A stretch of DNA of 64,000 bases from Acidiferrimicrobium sp. IK (GTDB lineage: Bacteria > Actinomycetota > Acidimicrobiia > Acidimicrobiales > Palsa-688). Location: positions 1 through 64,000 of the forward strand of contig NZ_JAIMCB010000010.1 of assembly GCF_025499425.1 (NCBI RefSeq). The letters run 5' to 3'. Each line of letters begins with the position of its first letter. The stretch's first letter is position 1. The notes below the pieces were generated by a model that saw nothing but the letters and a program-made list of their open reading frames with translations, did not search any database and had not been told where the DNA came from. The translations under genes were made by a program, and so were the position numbers. Positions 33,021 through 40,892 of this stretch are shown here, piece by piece.

Positions 33021-33925
33021 GCAAATGGCGAGAGCGACTCATGGCGCACGGGGAGGTCTCCCGGGACTCCCTTGACCCTTACCGAGCCGCCGGTAGGGGC
33101 GTGTACGACTACATTCTGCAACTCGACGAGATCCGCAGCGGGGACGTCTCAGAGCCGGGCGTGCAGGCGGCGTTGCTGGCCGGTTGGGTCGCCTTCGCCC
33201 TCCAGGTCCTCGGCGACGAAATGCTCGACGCCGACGCCGCGCTCGACCCGGCGACCGCGAACTACGTACCCAAGGTGACCTCCGCGCAGGTGCACGAGTT
33301 CTATGAGCCGGTACAGGCGTGGATGGCCCGCGCCAGCGCCGCCAAGGCGAACCCGAACTACCGAATCGACGTTCCCCTGCCTGAGGTCCTCCCCGAATGG
33401 GTAGAGGTCGAGCCCTGCCCGCCCGCCCACCTACTAGCGCTGCGCCAGGCCGTTGCCCGGCTGCGCGAGTACACCGAAGGGACCCTGTCGGGATTCGACC
33501 CGGGTCCCGGCCAGGCGCACGCCAAAGAAATCGTCGCCCAGGGTATGGCCGAGGCCGCGTCGGCGAGTGACTACGCCAACGCGATGTGGGGCGGTTCGTC
33601 GGGACCGGCGCCCGCCCAAGTGCACGAGGGGATCGAGATCGCTCTCAAGCACGCCGCCGAGGCATACTTCTACCTCGGCCAGGTGATCGCGACACCCAGC
33701 CTCGCCGACGCACCGCGCCGCGAGCGCGAGACACCGCCCGAAGAGGGCGGACCCAAGTCTTTCCTCGAGACGATGGTCCGCTCCTACCCCCAGGTGGCGC
33801 AGCGACCGCGGGGCGCCTTCTCGGGTATGGGAGGGGGCATCCTCGGGGGCATAATCGGAGGGGAGATCATCGACCAGATTCTCGGCGGAGGAGGCAGCGG
33901 AGGCGGAGGCGGTTGGGGCATTTGA
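33017..33925 (+). CDS. PspA-partner protein with Gly-rich C-terminus
   Basis: 302 aa, translationally coupled to pspA. The body is helical with conserved-looking Trp/Tyr and Pro stretches (VPLPEVLPEWVEVEPCPPAHLLALRQAVARLREYTEG). The C-terminus is striking: GMGGGILGGIIGGEIIDQIL followed by GGGGSGGGGGWGI, a hydrophobic glycine-zipper-like segment that could insert in or lie on a membrane. No family recognised; the pairing suggests a membrane-stress role beside PspA. Confidence 0.75.
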   Translation: MSKWRERLMAHGEVSRDSLDPYRAAGRGVYDYILQLDEIRSGDVSEPGVQAALLAGWVAFALQVLGDEMLDADAALDPATANYVPKVTSAQVHEFYEPVQAWMARASAAKANPNYRIDVPLPEVLPEWVEVEPCPPAHLLALRQAVARLREYTEGTLSGFDPGPGQAHAKEIVAQGMAEAASASDYANAMWGGSSGPAPAQVHEGIEIALKHAAEAYFYLGQVIATPSLADAPRRERETPPEEGGPKSFLETMVRSYPQVAQRPRGAFSGMGGGILGGIIGGEIIDQILGGGGSGGGGGWGI

Positions 33926-34052
33926 CCGAGGACACGTCCGGGAGACGCAAACGCACTGGGCGCCAGCCGGTACCCGCGCCGAGACGAAGCACCCCGACCT
34001 GAGGTCCCATGGCCGGGTTGCCACCGATTGCCCGGACGCGAAGGTTGGCAGA

Positions 34053-34472
34053 ATGGGAACTGACATGCACGACTCTCTGCCGATCACGCGGCTTTCGGGC
34101 AGCGGCGAAGCACAGGAGCCCTCGGTGTCCCGGGAGCTGAGTCAAGAGATTGCCGACGCGATGTTCGCCCTCTCCACACCCAGCCGGGTCCAGATACTCT
34201 GCCTGTTGTCGGGCGGTCCTCGGACTGTCGGGGACTTGTGCGAGGGGTTAGACATGGAGCAGTCGGCGGTCTCTCATCAGCTGCGCATCTTGCGGGAGCA
34301 TCAGCTGGTGCGGGCCGACCGTGTTGGTCGCAGCCGGGTCTACGAGCTTGCCAGCGAACACCTCATAGACCTGCTTTCTGCGGCCGTTGACCACGTCGAA
34401 CGCAGCGACCCAAGGTCACGGCGCTCCAGGCGCGGGGTCCAGCATCGTGCTTCGTCTGTAGACCAAAGGTAA
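34053..34472 (+). CDS. ArsR/SmtB family metalloregulator
   Basis: 139 aa. wHTH ~35-110: ALSTPSRVQILCLLSGGPRTVGDLCEGLDMEQSAVSHQLRILREHQLVRADRVGRSRVYELA. The CVC site of ArsR is absent; the C-terminal helix SEHLIDLLSAAVDHVERSD offers His/Asp/Glu at the alpha5 positions used by NmtR/SmtB-type sensors. It lies 7 bp before an NRAMP gene in the same direction, so it most likely controls the metal cassette. No palindrome was seen in the 127 bp before it. Confidence 0.88.
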   Translation: MGTDMHDSLPITRLSGSGEAQEPSVSRELSQEIADAMFALSTPSRVQILCLLSGGPRTVGDLCEGLDMEQSAVSHQLRILREHQLVRADRVGRSRVYELASEHLIDLLSAAVDHVERSDPRSRRSRRGVQHRASSVDQR

Positions 34473-34479
34473 GCGCCCT

Positions 34480-36120
34480 GTGGACAGTCGGCGGCCGCCC
34501 GACGAGGTCGTGGTTGTGGACTTCGGCCCGGATGCGGCTAGACGGTCGGTGCTCGACCGAGCCCACCAGGGGGACATCGTAGGGGGCTTCGGTCGGATCG
34601 CAGCCTCTGATACTGCACCTCGACGGTCCTACCGGCGGCGGATGGGTGCCCTCTTGGCGATCGTCGGCCCAGGCGTCATAGTCATGGTGGCCGACAACGA
34701 CGCCGGCAGCTTGGCCACTTTCGCGCAGGCCGGGCAGGACTACGGCCTCAGGCTGGTGTGGCTGCTTGGCTTGTTGGGCATTGCGCTGTTCGTCACCCAG
34801 GAGATGGTCGCCCGGTTGGGGGCGGTAACCGGTGCAGGTCACGCACGGCTGATCTACGAGAGGTTTGGGCCCCGCTGGGGCGGCTTCGCTGTTGGCGACC
34901 TCCTCGTCCTCAATGTGCTCACCGTGATGACGGAGTTCATCGGGCTGCAGTTCGGCCTCGGCTACTTCGGCGTCAGTAGGTGGATATCCGTGCCGTGCGG
35001 CGCCGTTGCGCTTCTCGCCATCACCGCTCTTGGGGACTTCCGACGATGGGAACGGGCTATGTGGGGCTTGGTCGGGGCCAGCCTTGTCGTGCTCCCGCTC
35101 GGACTTGTTGTGGGGGGCGCACACGGCACCGGCAATGCGGGTGGCATGACCGGCGCAGCCACTGGCACGGGCATCTTGTTCGTCGTCGGCATGGTCGGAA
35201 CGACCGTGGCTCCGTGGCAGCTGTTCTTCCAGCAGTCCAACGTCGTCGACAAGCGGATCACCACCAGATGGATTCCCTACGAGCGGGCAGATACTGCTCT
35301 GGGCACAGTGGCGTTCCTTGTCGTTGGTCTGGCGGTGGTGGCAGGATGTGCCGCCGCCTTCCGGGTGGGCCCGTTGCACGGCAACTTCATCGACGGCGAG
35401 TCGGTCGCGCGGGGACTCCGTGACCGGGTCGGCTCCTGGGCCGGGTCGGTGTTCGCCGTCGCCCTCATAGACGGATCGCTCCTCGGGGCCAGCGCCGTCA
35501 GCTTGGCCAGTTCCTACGCGCTGGGTGACGTGCGCGGGACCCGTCACTCCCTGCACCGTCGGTGGGGCAACGCCCGCACGTTCTACGCCACCTACGCCGT
35601 AAGCATCATCGGAGCGGCGGTCGCCGTCCTGGCATCGAACGGCTCGCTTGGGGCGGTGACCTTGGCCGTCCAAGCTCTCTCCGGGGCGCTTTTCCCAAGT
35701 GCGGCAGTGTTCCTGCTGTTGTTGGCCAACGACAGGGAGGTGCTCGGCCCGCACGTGAACCCCAGGTGGTTGAACGTCGCCGCCTCCGCTGCTCTAGGCG
35801 GCCTCATCCTTCTCTCGAGCGTCCTGGGACTGACCACCGTCTTCCCTCACCTTGCGGCCCGTCCGGTGACCATGGGCATCGGCGGAGCCGCATCGGTTGC
35901 GCTCGTCGCATGGCTGCTGTTGCACCGTTCCTCCGCGACGAGCGAGGTGGTCGCCTGGGACCCGATGGAGCGACGTACCTGGACAATGCCGCCGATTGAT
36001 TCCCTCGGCAGGGCACCGATGTCCAGGTCGAAGACCGTCGGACTGGTGGCTTTGCGCGCCTACCTGCTGCTCACGGCTGCGCTCATCGCGGTCCGGCTGG
36101 CCAGGATGGTAGCTCCGTAG
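34480..36120 (+). CDS. NRAMP-fold (SLC11-like) divalent-cation transporter, divergent metal site
   Basis: 546 aa, about 11-12 TMs, GTG start. An N-terminal cytoplasmic region holds VLDRAHQGDIVGGFGRI, shared with the second copy. The NRAMP core is clear, but the canonical metal ligands are changed: TM1 DPGN reads DAGS (VADNDAGSLAT) and TM6 MPHN reads APWQ (GTTVAPWQLFFQQSN). Loss of the Asn and Met ligands excludes an ordinary Mn/Fe site and recalls NRAMP-related Mg2+ transporters (from memory). Codon third positions are slightly less GC-rich than the average of the window. Confidence 0.88.
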   Translation: MDSRRPPDEVVVVDFGPDAARRSVLDRAHQGDIVGGFGRIAASDTAPRRSYRRRMGALLAIVGPGVIVMVADNDAGSLATFAQAGQDYGLRLVWLLGLLGIALFVTQEMVARLGAVTGAGHARLIYERFGPRWGGFAVGDLLVLNVLTVMTEFIGLQFGLGYFGVSRWISVPCGAVALLAITALGDFRRWERAMWGLVGASLVVLPLGLVVGGAHGTGNAGGMTGAATGTGILFVVGMVGTTVAPWQLFFQQSNVVDKRITTRWIPYERADTALGTVAFLVVGLAVVAGCAAAFRVGPLHGNFIDGESVARGLRDRVGSWAGSVFAVALIDGSLLGASAVSLASSYALGDVRGTRHSLHRRWGNARTFYATYAVSIIGAAVAVLASNGSLGAVTLAVQALSGALFPSAAVFLLLLANDREVLGPHVNPRWLNVAASAALGGLILLSSVLGLTTVFPHLAARPVTMGIGGAASVALVAWLLLHRSSATSEVVAWDPMERRTWTMPPIDSLGRAPMSRSKTVGLVALRAYLLLTAALIAVRLARMVAP

Positions 36121-36206
36121 CTCCGCAGCTCCGCAGCAACCGGACGCCTGAGCTGAGGCCGGGGTTCCCGCTGTGACGCGACCACTGCGCCGACGTCTCC
36201 TACTAA

Positions 36207-36224
36207 CATGAACGCCTGTTCATG
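36207..36224. promoter_or_regulatory. Operator-like palindrome covering the LCP start codon
   Basis: CATGAAC (36207-36213) and GTTCATG (36218-36224) are a perfect 7-bp inverted repeat with a 4-bp spacer; the right arm contains the ATG at 36222. A -10-like TACTAA (36201-36206) adjoins. A bound protein would block both transcription and the start region. Confidence 0.5.
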
Positions 36225-37754
36225 CGTACTGCCGGCCACCCCCTGTCGACGAGTCGAGGACGCCCCATCAGGCGGTGGCCGAGACGGGTCCTGGTCGCCG
36301 TCAACATAATGGTTGCCACCAGTCTTCTCGGCATCGGTGCCGTTTACGGCTACGCCCGGTGGCGTCTCGACTCGATAACAACCGTTGCGGCGTCCCACCT
36401 GACCAAGGTCGGTGGTAGCAAAACTGAGCAGGCCCAGACCTCCGGTGGGCTGCCGCCCGAGAACATCTTGCTGATCGGAAACGAGACTCGAGCCGGTCAG
36501 AACGGCTTTGGCAGCCCGACCCTTTACAGCGGTTCCTTGAGCGACATCATCATGATTGTTCACCTCGACCCAGCCACGGGTCGCGCCTCACTTTTGTCGA
36601 TCCCGCGAGACCTATTCGTCCCGATGCCCGCCGGAAGCCCGGTCGGGCCCTATCAGAAGATCGACGCCGCGCTCAACGACGGCGCCAACGGGCCCAACAA
36701 CCTCATCGCAGCCATTACCGATGACCTGGGAATTCCGATCAATCATTACATCGAACTCAAGTTCGACGGCGCTGAGGCGATGGTCAACGCGCTCGGCGGA
36801 ATCAGGGTTGACTTCCCAGATCAACTCTACGATGCGACCTCCCGCCTCCGCATCACCGCCACTGGGTGCCAGCTGCTGGGAGGCGCCCAAGCGCTGCAAC
36901 TCATCCGCTCCCGCCACGTCCAGTACGACGCTCCCGGATCACCGGCCAACCCGGCCGACTGGCCGGCGGATCCCCAGTCCGACCTCTCTCGCATCGCACG
37001 GGACCAGTTGGTCATGCGGATCCTCGTGAAGACTGCTGAGTCGGAGGGCTTCACCAACCCACTGAAGCTCAACAGCTTCCTGGGCGCCCTCCTGAGCCAG
37101 GTCATCATCGATCCCGGGCTGAAGGGTCAGCTGACGAAGCTCGTCACTCACTTCCGGCACCTGGATCCCTCCACCGCCCCCGAGATCACATTGCCGGTCA
37201 CACTGGTTGGCGGGCCCAGCGGCTACTACTACGCTGGCGCAGCGATCGGCGACGTCGACTTCGCCGTCCAGCCAGCTGACAATGCGGCGATCGCCGCGTG
37301 GGACGCCGGCTCGCTGCCGGCTCCAACCGTGCCGAGCGCCGTTCGGGTCGAGAACCTCGCCGGCACGTACCATCTGGCGGCCAAGACAGCGGCAGCCTTG
37401 AACGCTGATGGACTGGCGGCGACTGCTGCTGGCAACCTGACCGTCCCGGCAAGTGAGACCGAGACGCTCATCGATTACCCACCGGGCGGAGTAGCGGATG
37501 CCCTGGCCGTCGAGGCACACCTGCAGGGCGCGATTGTGCTGCGACTGGACACGACAGTGGCAGCCGGCACCGTCACCGTCGAGGCCGGCAGCCTGCTCGC
37601 GGGCGTTCCAACCTCGCCGACCAACCCGGCTTCGGCGAGCTCGACGGCGCCCACCCAATCGCCCGCCGCCGCGCAAACCGTTCCGACTCCGGGCGGTCAA
37701 ACACCTAGCCCGTCTACCGCCTACATGGCCAATTGGGAACCGAGGGCATGCTGA
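36222..37754 (+). CDS. LytR-CpsA-Psr (LCP) family cell-wall glycopolymer ligase
   Basis: 510 aa. Cytoplasmic Arg-rich start, one TM (VLVAVNIMVATSLLGIGAVYGYA, ~24-46), then the LCP domain: NILLIGNETRAG, SLSDIIMIVHLDPATGRASLLSIPRDLFV (the D and R residues contact polyprenyl-phosphate) and ALQLIRSRHV. A LytR_C domain follows (AVRVENLAGTYHLAAKTAAALNADG) and a Thr/Pro/Ser-rich tail. It would transfer teichoic acid- or arabinogalactan-like polymers from lipid to peptidoglycan. Its place within the metal cassette may be chance. Confidence 0.9.
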   Translation: MRTAGHPLSTSRGRPIRRWPRRVLVAVNIMVATSLLGIGAVYGYARWRLDSITTVAASHLTKVGGSKTEQAQTSGGLPPENILLIGNETRAGQNGFGSPTLYSGSLSDIIMIVHLDPATGRASLLSIPRDLFVPMPAGSPVGPYQKIDAALNDGANGPNNLIAAITDDLGIPINHYIELKFDGAEAMVNALGGIRVDFPDQLYDATSRLRITATGCQLLGGAQALQLIRSRHVQYDAPGSPANPADWPADPQSDLSRIARDQLVMRILVKTAESEGFTNPLKLNSFLGALLSQVIIDPGLKGQLTKLVTHFRHLDPSTAPEITLPVTLVGGPSGYYYAGAAIGDVDFAVQPADNAAIAAWDAGSLPAPTVPSAVRVENLAGTYHLAAKTAAALNADGLAATAAGNLTVPASETETLIDYPPGGVADALAVEAHLQGAIVLRLDTTVAAGTVTVEAGSLLAGVPTSPTNPASASSTAPTQSPAAAQTVPTPGGQTPSPSTAYMANWEPRAC

Positions 37755-37810
37755 TGAACCCTCACAAAGTTCACCTACAATTTGATTTGCTACTTACCGT
37801 GCACTGCACT

Positions 37811-37849
37811 GGTGGAGGTAGCTCAATGTGGAATCGACGCGCCTACTAA
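37811..37849 (+). promoter_or_regulatory. 7-codon leader ORF before the PRC/MgtE-N/CBS gene
   Basis: GGAGG (37814-37818) precedes ATG 37826 by 7 nt. The ORF reads MWNRRAY and stops at TAA 37847-37849, 17 nt before the GTG of the next gene, which has no ribosome site of its own. It could be a leader peptide whose translation controls the metal genes. Confidence 0.45.
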
Positions 37850-37854
37850 TACGG

Positions 37855-37860
37855 TATGGT
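37855..37860 (+). promoter_or_regulatory. -10-like TATGGT for a leaderless transcript
   Basis: TATGGT ends 6 nt before the GTG start at 37867, so transcription from it would begin at or next to the start codon. This competes with the leader-ORF explanation above. The surrounding 37755-37866 is AT-rich for this genome, and TACAAT (37776-37781) is another possible -10. Confidence 0.35.
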
Positions 37861-37866
37861 TATTGA

Positions 37867-39156
37867 GTGCACCTCTCCGGGTTGTTGGGGTCAGAGCTGT
37901 CGTCACCGGGCGGCGAGCCGGTAGGCAAGGTGGATGACGTGATAGCTCGTCTTCGTGGCGGGGAGTACCCCCTAGTCACGGGGCTGGTTGTCAAGTTGGG
38001 CGGTCGGCGGGTGTTCGTGCCGATCAGTCGCGTGGAGGACCTGAGCGAGGGGCACGTCGCTCTGGCCAAGTCGAAGGTGGACCTGCGCAGCTTCGAGCGG
38101 CGCGAAGGCGAGGTGCTTTTGCGCCAAGACATCCTCGGTCACCGACTGATCGATGTCGCCGACGCGGAGCTGATCAGGGCCTGGGACGTCGAGCTGCAGC
38201 CCACCCGGGAAGGCTGGGTGCTGTCCCGCCTCGACACCCGACGCCCCGCTCGGCTGTTCGGACTGATTCCTCGTTCAGCTGGTCACCCGTCGAGGGACTG
38301 GAAGGCCTTCGAACCGCTCATCGGTCACCGCGCTAGCGTCAGCGCTCGGGCCAAGTTCGGGCGGGTCAACCGTCTCAAGCCAGCCCAGATCGCCGATTTG
38401 CTCGAGGAAGCGTCGCGTCCAGAGGTCGAGGAGATCCTCGACGTGGTCCACGATGACCCCGAGCTCGAGGCCGACGTGTTCGAGGAACTGGATCCCGATA
38501 CCGCAACTCGACTGTTCGGGGACCGGACTGACCTTGAGGTGGCGAGCGTTCTCGCTCGTATGCGCCCAGATGACGCCGCCGACGCGGTCAACGAGCTTCC
38601 ACAGCACCGGCGAGAGCCCGTGATCGAATTGCTCCCGCCCGGTACGCGTGCGAAGGTTCTCACGCTCCTCGGGTTCAACTCCTCGAGCGCCGGCGGGTTG
38701 ATGAGCGTCGACGTGCTCGCCGTCCCCGCCGATGCCACCGTGGCGGAGGCGCTGCGGCGGATCAAGCTCGCCGGGAACCTCCAACCCGAAGCGCTCGTCA
38801 CCGTCCACGCCGTCGATGTCGACGGTCGGCTCCTAAGCACTATCAGTGTCATCGAGCTGCTCCACGCTGACCCCGAAACCCCGCTGTCAGATGCGGGGGA
38901 CTCCGACCCAGTGCGGGTGTCGGCCGCCACCGATGTGGTTGATGTCGCGCTGTTGATGGCCGACTACAATCTGCTCACCGTCCCCGTGGTCGATGACACC
39001 AATCGGCTGCTCGGAGTGATCACCGTCGACGACGTCCTCGAGGCGACCATCCCCGACGACTGGCGACGTCGAGAGCCCCCGCCCCGACCCGAGATTCCTG
39101 CCGCAGAAGACGACACAGCAGGCGGGACCTCCACCACTTCCACGACCGGGACCTAG
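37867..39156 (+). CDS. PRC-barrel / MgtE N-terminal / CBS protein without channel domain
   Basis: 429 aa, soluble. Residues 1-~75 are a PRC barrel (LLGSELSSPGGEPVGKVDDV), and ~80-150 a second PRC-like half. ~165-280 match the MgtE intracellular N domain (LKPAQIADLLEEASRPEVEEIL, MRPDDAADAVNELP), ending in SAGGLMS as in MgtE. Two CBS motifs occupy ~285-400 (VPADATVAEALRRI; VSAATDVVDVALLMADYNLLTVPVVD). The MgtE transmembrane domain is absent. In MgtE these parts sense Mg2+ and gate the channel. Placed 2 bp before the second NRAMP gene, it is probably a regulatory subunit of that transporter (inference). Confidence 0.85.
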   Translation: MHLSGLLGSELSSPGGEPVGKVDDVIARLRGGEYPLVTGLVVKLGGRRVFVPISRVEDLSEGHVALAKSKVDLRSFERREGEVLLRQDILGHRLIDVADAELIRAWDVELQPTREGWVLSRLDTRRPARLFGLIPRSAGHPSRDWKAFEPLIGHRASVSARAKFGRVNRLKPAQIADLLEEASRPEVEEILDVVHDDPELEADVFEELDPDTATRLFGDRTDLEVASVLARMRPDDAADAVNELPQHRREPVIELLPPGTRAKVLTLLGFNSSSAGGLMSVDVLAVPADATVAEALRRIKLAGNLQPEALVTVHAVDVDGRLLSTISVIELLHADPETPLSDAGDSDPVRVSAATDVVDVALLMADYNLLTVPVVDDTNRLLGVITVDDVLEATIPDDWRRREPPPRPEIPAAEDDTAGGTSTTSTTGT

Positions 39157-39158
39157 CC

Positions 39159-40865
39159 GTGACGGATCCGACCGCCGCCACGGGCGCCGAGCGTCCAGAG
39201 GCGGCCAAAGGCCCGCGGCCACCCACCGATCTCGACCGCCAGCTACGGGACCCAGTGTCGGCCGTGCTCGACTCGGCGCATCTCGGCGACATCGAAGGGG
39301 CGTTCGGAAAGATCAGCGTCGGCGACATCGGCGAACGCCACAGCCTCAAGAAACGCCTCCTCACCTTCGCAGCCATATCCGGTCCGGGCCTGATCGTCAT
39401 GGTCGGCGACAACGACGCCGGCGGCGTGTCCACCTACGCCCAGGCCGGCCAGAACTACCACACCAGCCTTCTGTGGACCCTTCTTCTACTTATCCCGGTC
39501 CTAGTCGTGAACCAGGAGATGGTCGTCCGTTTGGGTGCAGTGACTGGCGTAGGTCACGCCCGGCTGATCAACGAGCGGTTCGGCAAAGGGTGGGGCTGGT
39601 TCAGCGTCGGAGACCTGTTCGTCCTCAACTTCCTCACCATCGTCACCGAGTTCATCGGCATCTCCCTAGCGGCGTCCTACGCCGGCATCTCGAAATACAT
39701 CGCCGTCCCTAGTGCCGGCGTGGCCCTGATCGCGATCATGGCTTCGGGCAGCTTCCAGCGTTGGGAGCGGGCCATGTTCGTCTTTATCGCCGTCAGTCTG
39801 GTGCAGATCCCGATGTTCTTCCTGGCCCACCCGCGCTACGGCACCATCGGGCACGACTTCGTCGTGCCCGGCATCCACGGGGGCGTCTCATCCGCCGCGG
39901 TACTGCTCATCATCGCCATCGTCGGCACCACCGTTGCTCCGTGGCAGCTGTTCTTCCAGCAGTCCAACATCGTCGACAAGCGCATCACCCCGCGGTTCAT
40001 TAGCTACGAACGCGCCGATACCGTCCTCGGGTCGTTCGTCGTCGTCATTGGAGCGGCGTGCATCATGGTCGCCGCTGACTACGCGGCTCGCGGCACTAGA
40101 GCCTTCGGCAACTTCACCGACGCCGCCGGCGTCGCTCACCTCCTCGCAGCCAGAGGGAATGGGCTCGGCACCCTTTTTGCCATCCTGCTCTTCGACGCCA
40201 GCATCCTCGGGGCCGCCGCCGTTACCCTCTCCACCAGCTACGCCTTCGGCGACGTGTTCGGTATCCGTCACTCCCTACATCGTGGTTTCAAGGACGCGAA
40301 GGCGTTCTACCTCAGTTACAGCCTCATGATCGCGGTCGCCGCCGGTATCGTCCTCATCCCCGGAGCCCCGCTCGGACTCATCACTACAAGCGTCCAGGCT
40401 CTCGCCGGGCTCCTCCTTCCATCTGCCAGCGTGTTCCTCTTGCTGCTCTGCAACGACCGGGAGGTGCTCGGCCCGTGGGTCAACCCGAAATGGCTCAACC
40501 TTCTCGCTGCGCTCATTGTCGGCGTCCTGCTCGTCCTCTCCGGCACCCTCATGGCCACCACACTCTTCCCGAGCGTCAACGTCACCGATGTCTTCGTCGC
40601 TTTAGCCGTCGCACTGGCCGCCGCCGGGGTCGTTGTCGTGATCGGACTTCGTGTCGTGTCACGGCGCAGCCACCAACCGATCCTCCCACCAGCGCCAGAG
40701 GTGACCGAGCACGAAAAGCTGACGTGGCGGATGCCGCCCCTGACCCTCCTGAAACCCGTCAAATGGTCACCGGCCTTACGAGTAGGCATCCTCTCTCTTC
40801 GCGGTTACCTCATTGCCGCCGTGCTACTCCTCATCGTCAAAGCAATCCAACTCGGAGGCGGGTGA
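39159..40865 (+). CDS. Second NRAMP-fold transporter, divergent metal site
   Basis: 568 aa, GTG start 2 bp after the MgtE-N/CBS stop, so in the same operon. N-terminal VLDSAHLGDIEGAFGKI matches the first copy. TM1 reads DAGG (VGDNDAGGVST) where NRAMPs have DPGN, and TM6 GTTVAPWQLFFQQSNIVDKRI where they have MPHN. The two copies are clearly paralogous and may form different partners or have different affinities. The 27 bp to the convergent carboxypeptidase contain GGCCC-AGGC-GGGCC (40877-40890), a weak terminator. Confidence 0.9.
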   Translation: MTDPTAATGAERPEAAKGPRPPTDLDRQLRDPVSAVLDSAHLGDIEGAFGKISVGDIGERHSLKKRLLTFAAISGPGLIVMVGDNDAGGVSTYAQAGQNYHTSLLWTLLLLIPVLVVNQEMVVRLGAVTGVGHARLINERFGKGWGWFSVGDLFVLNFLTIVTEFIGISLAASYAGISKYIAVPSAGVALIAIMASGSFQRWERAMFVFIAVSLVQIPMFFLAHPRYGTIGHDFVVPGIHGGVSSAAVLLIIAIVGTTVAPWQLFFQQSNIVDKRITPRFISYERADTVLGSFVVVIGAACIMVAADYAARGTRAFGNFTDAAGVAHLLAARGNGLGTLFAILLFDASILGAAAVTLSTSYAFGDVFGIRHSLHRGFKDAKAFYLSYSLMIAVAAGIVLIPGAPLGLITTSVQALAGLLLPSASVFLLLLCNDREVLGPWVNPKWLNLLAALIVGVLLVLSGTLMATTLFPSVNVTDVFVALAVALAAAGVVVVIGLRVVSRRSHQPILPPAPEVTEHEKLTWRMPPLTLLKPVKWSPALRVGILSLRGYLIAAVLLLIVKAIQLGGG

Positions 40866-40892
40866 TAGCGCGTCGGGGCCCAGGCGGGCCGG

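Noticed and set aside
34053..36120. Ordinary Mn2+ uptake (MntH) operon
   Set aside because: The DPGN and MPHN ligand motifs required for Mn/Fe selectivity are replaced in both NRAMP-fold proteins.
37755..37866. M-box Mg2+ riboswitch before the MgtE-N/CBS gene
   Set aside because: The space is only 112 bp and none of the conserved M-box blocks is visible.
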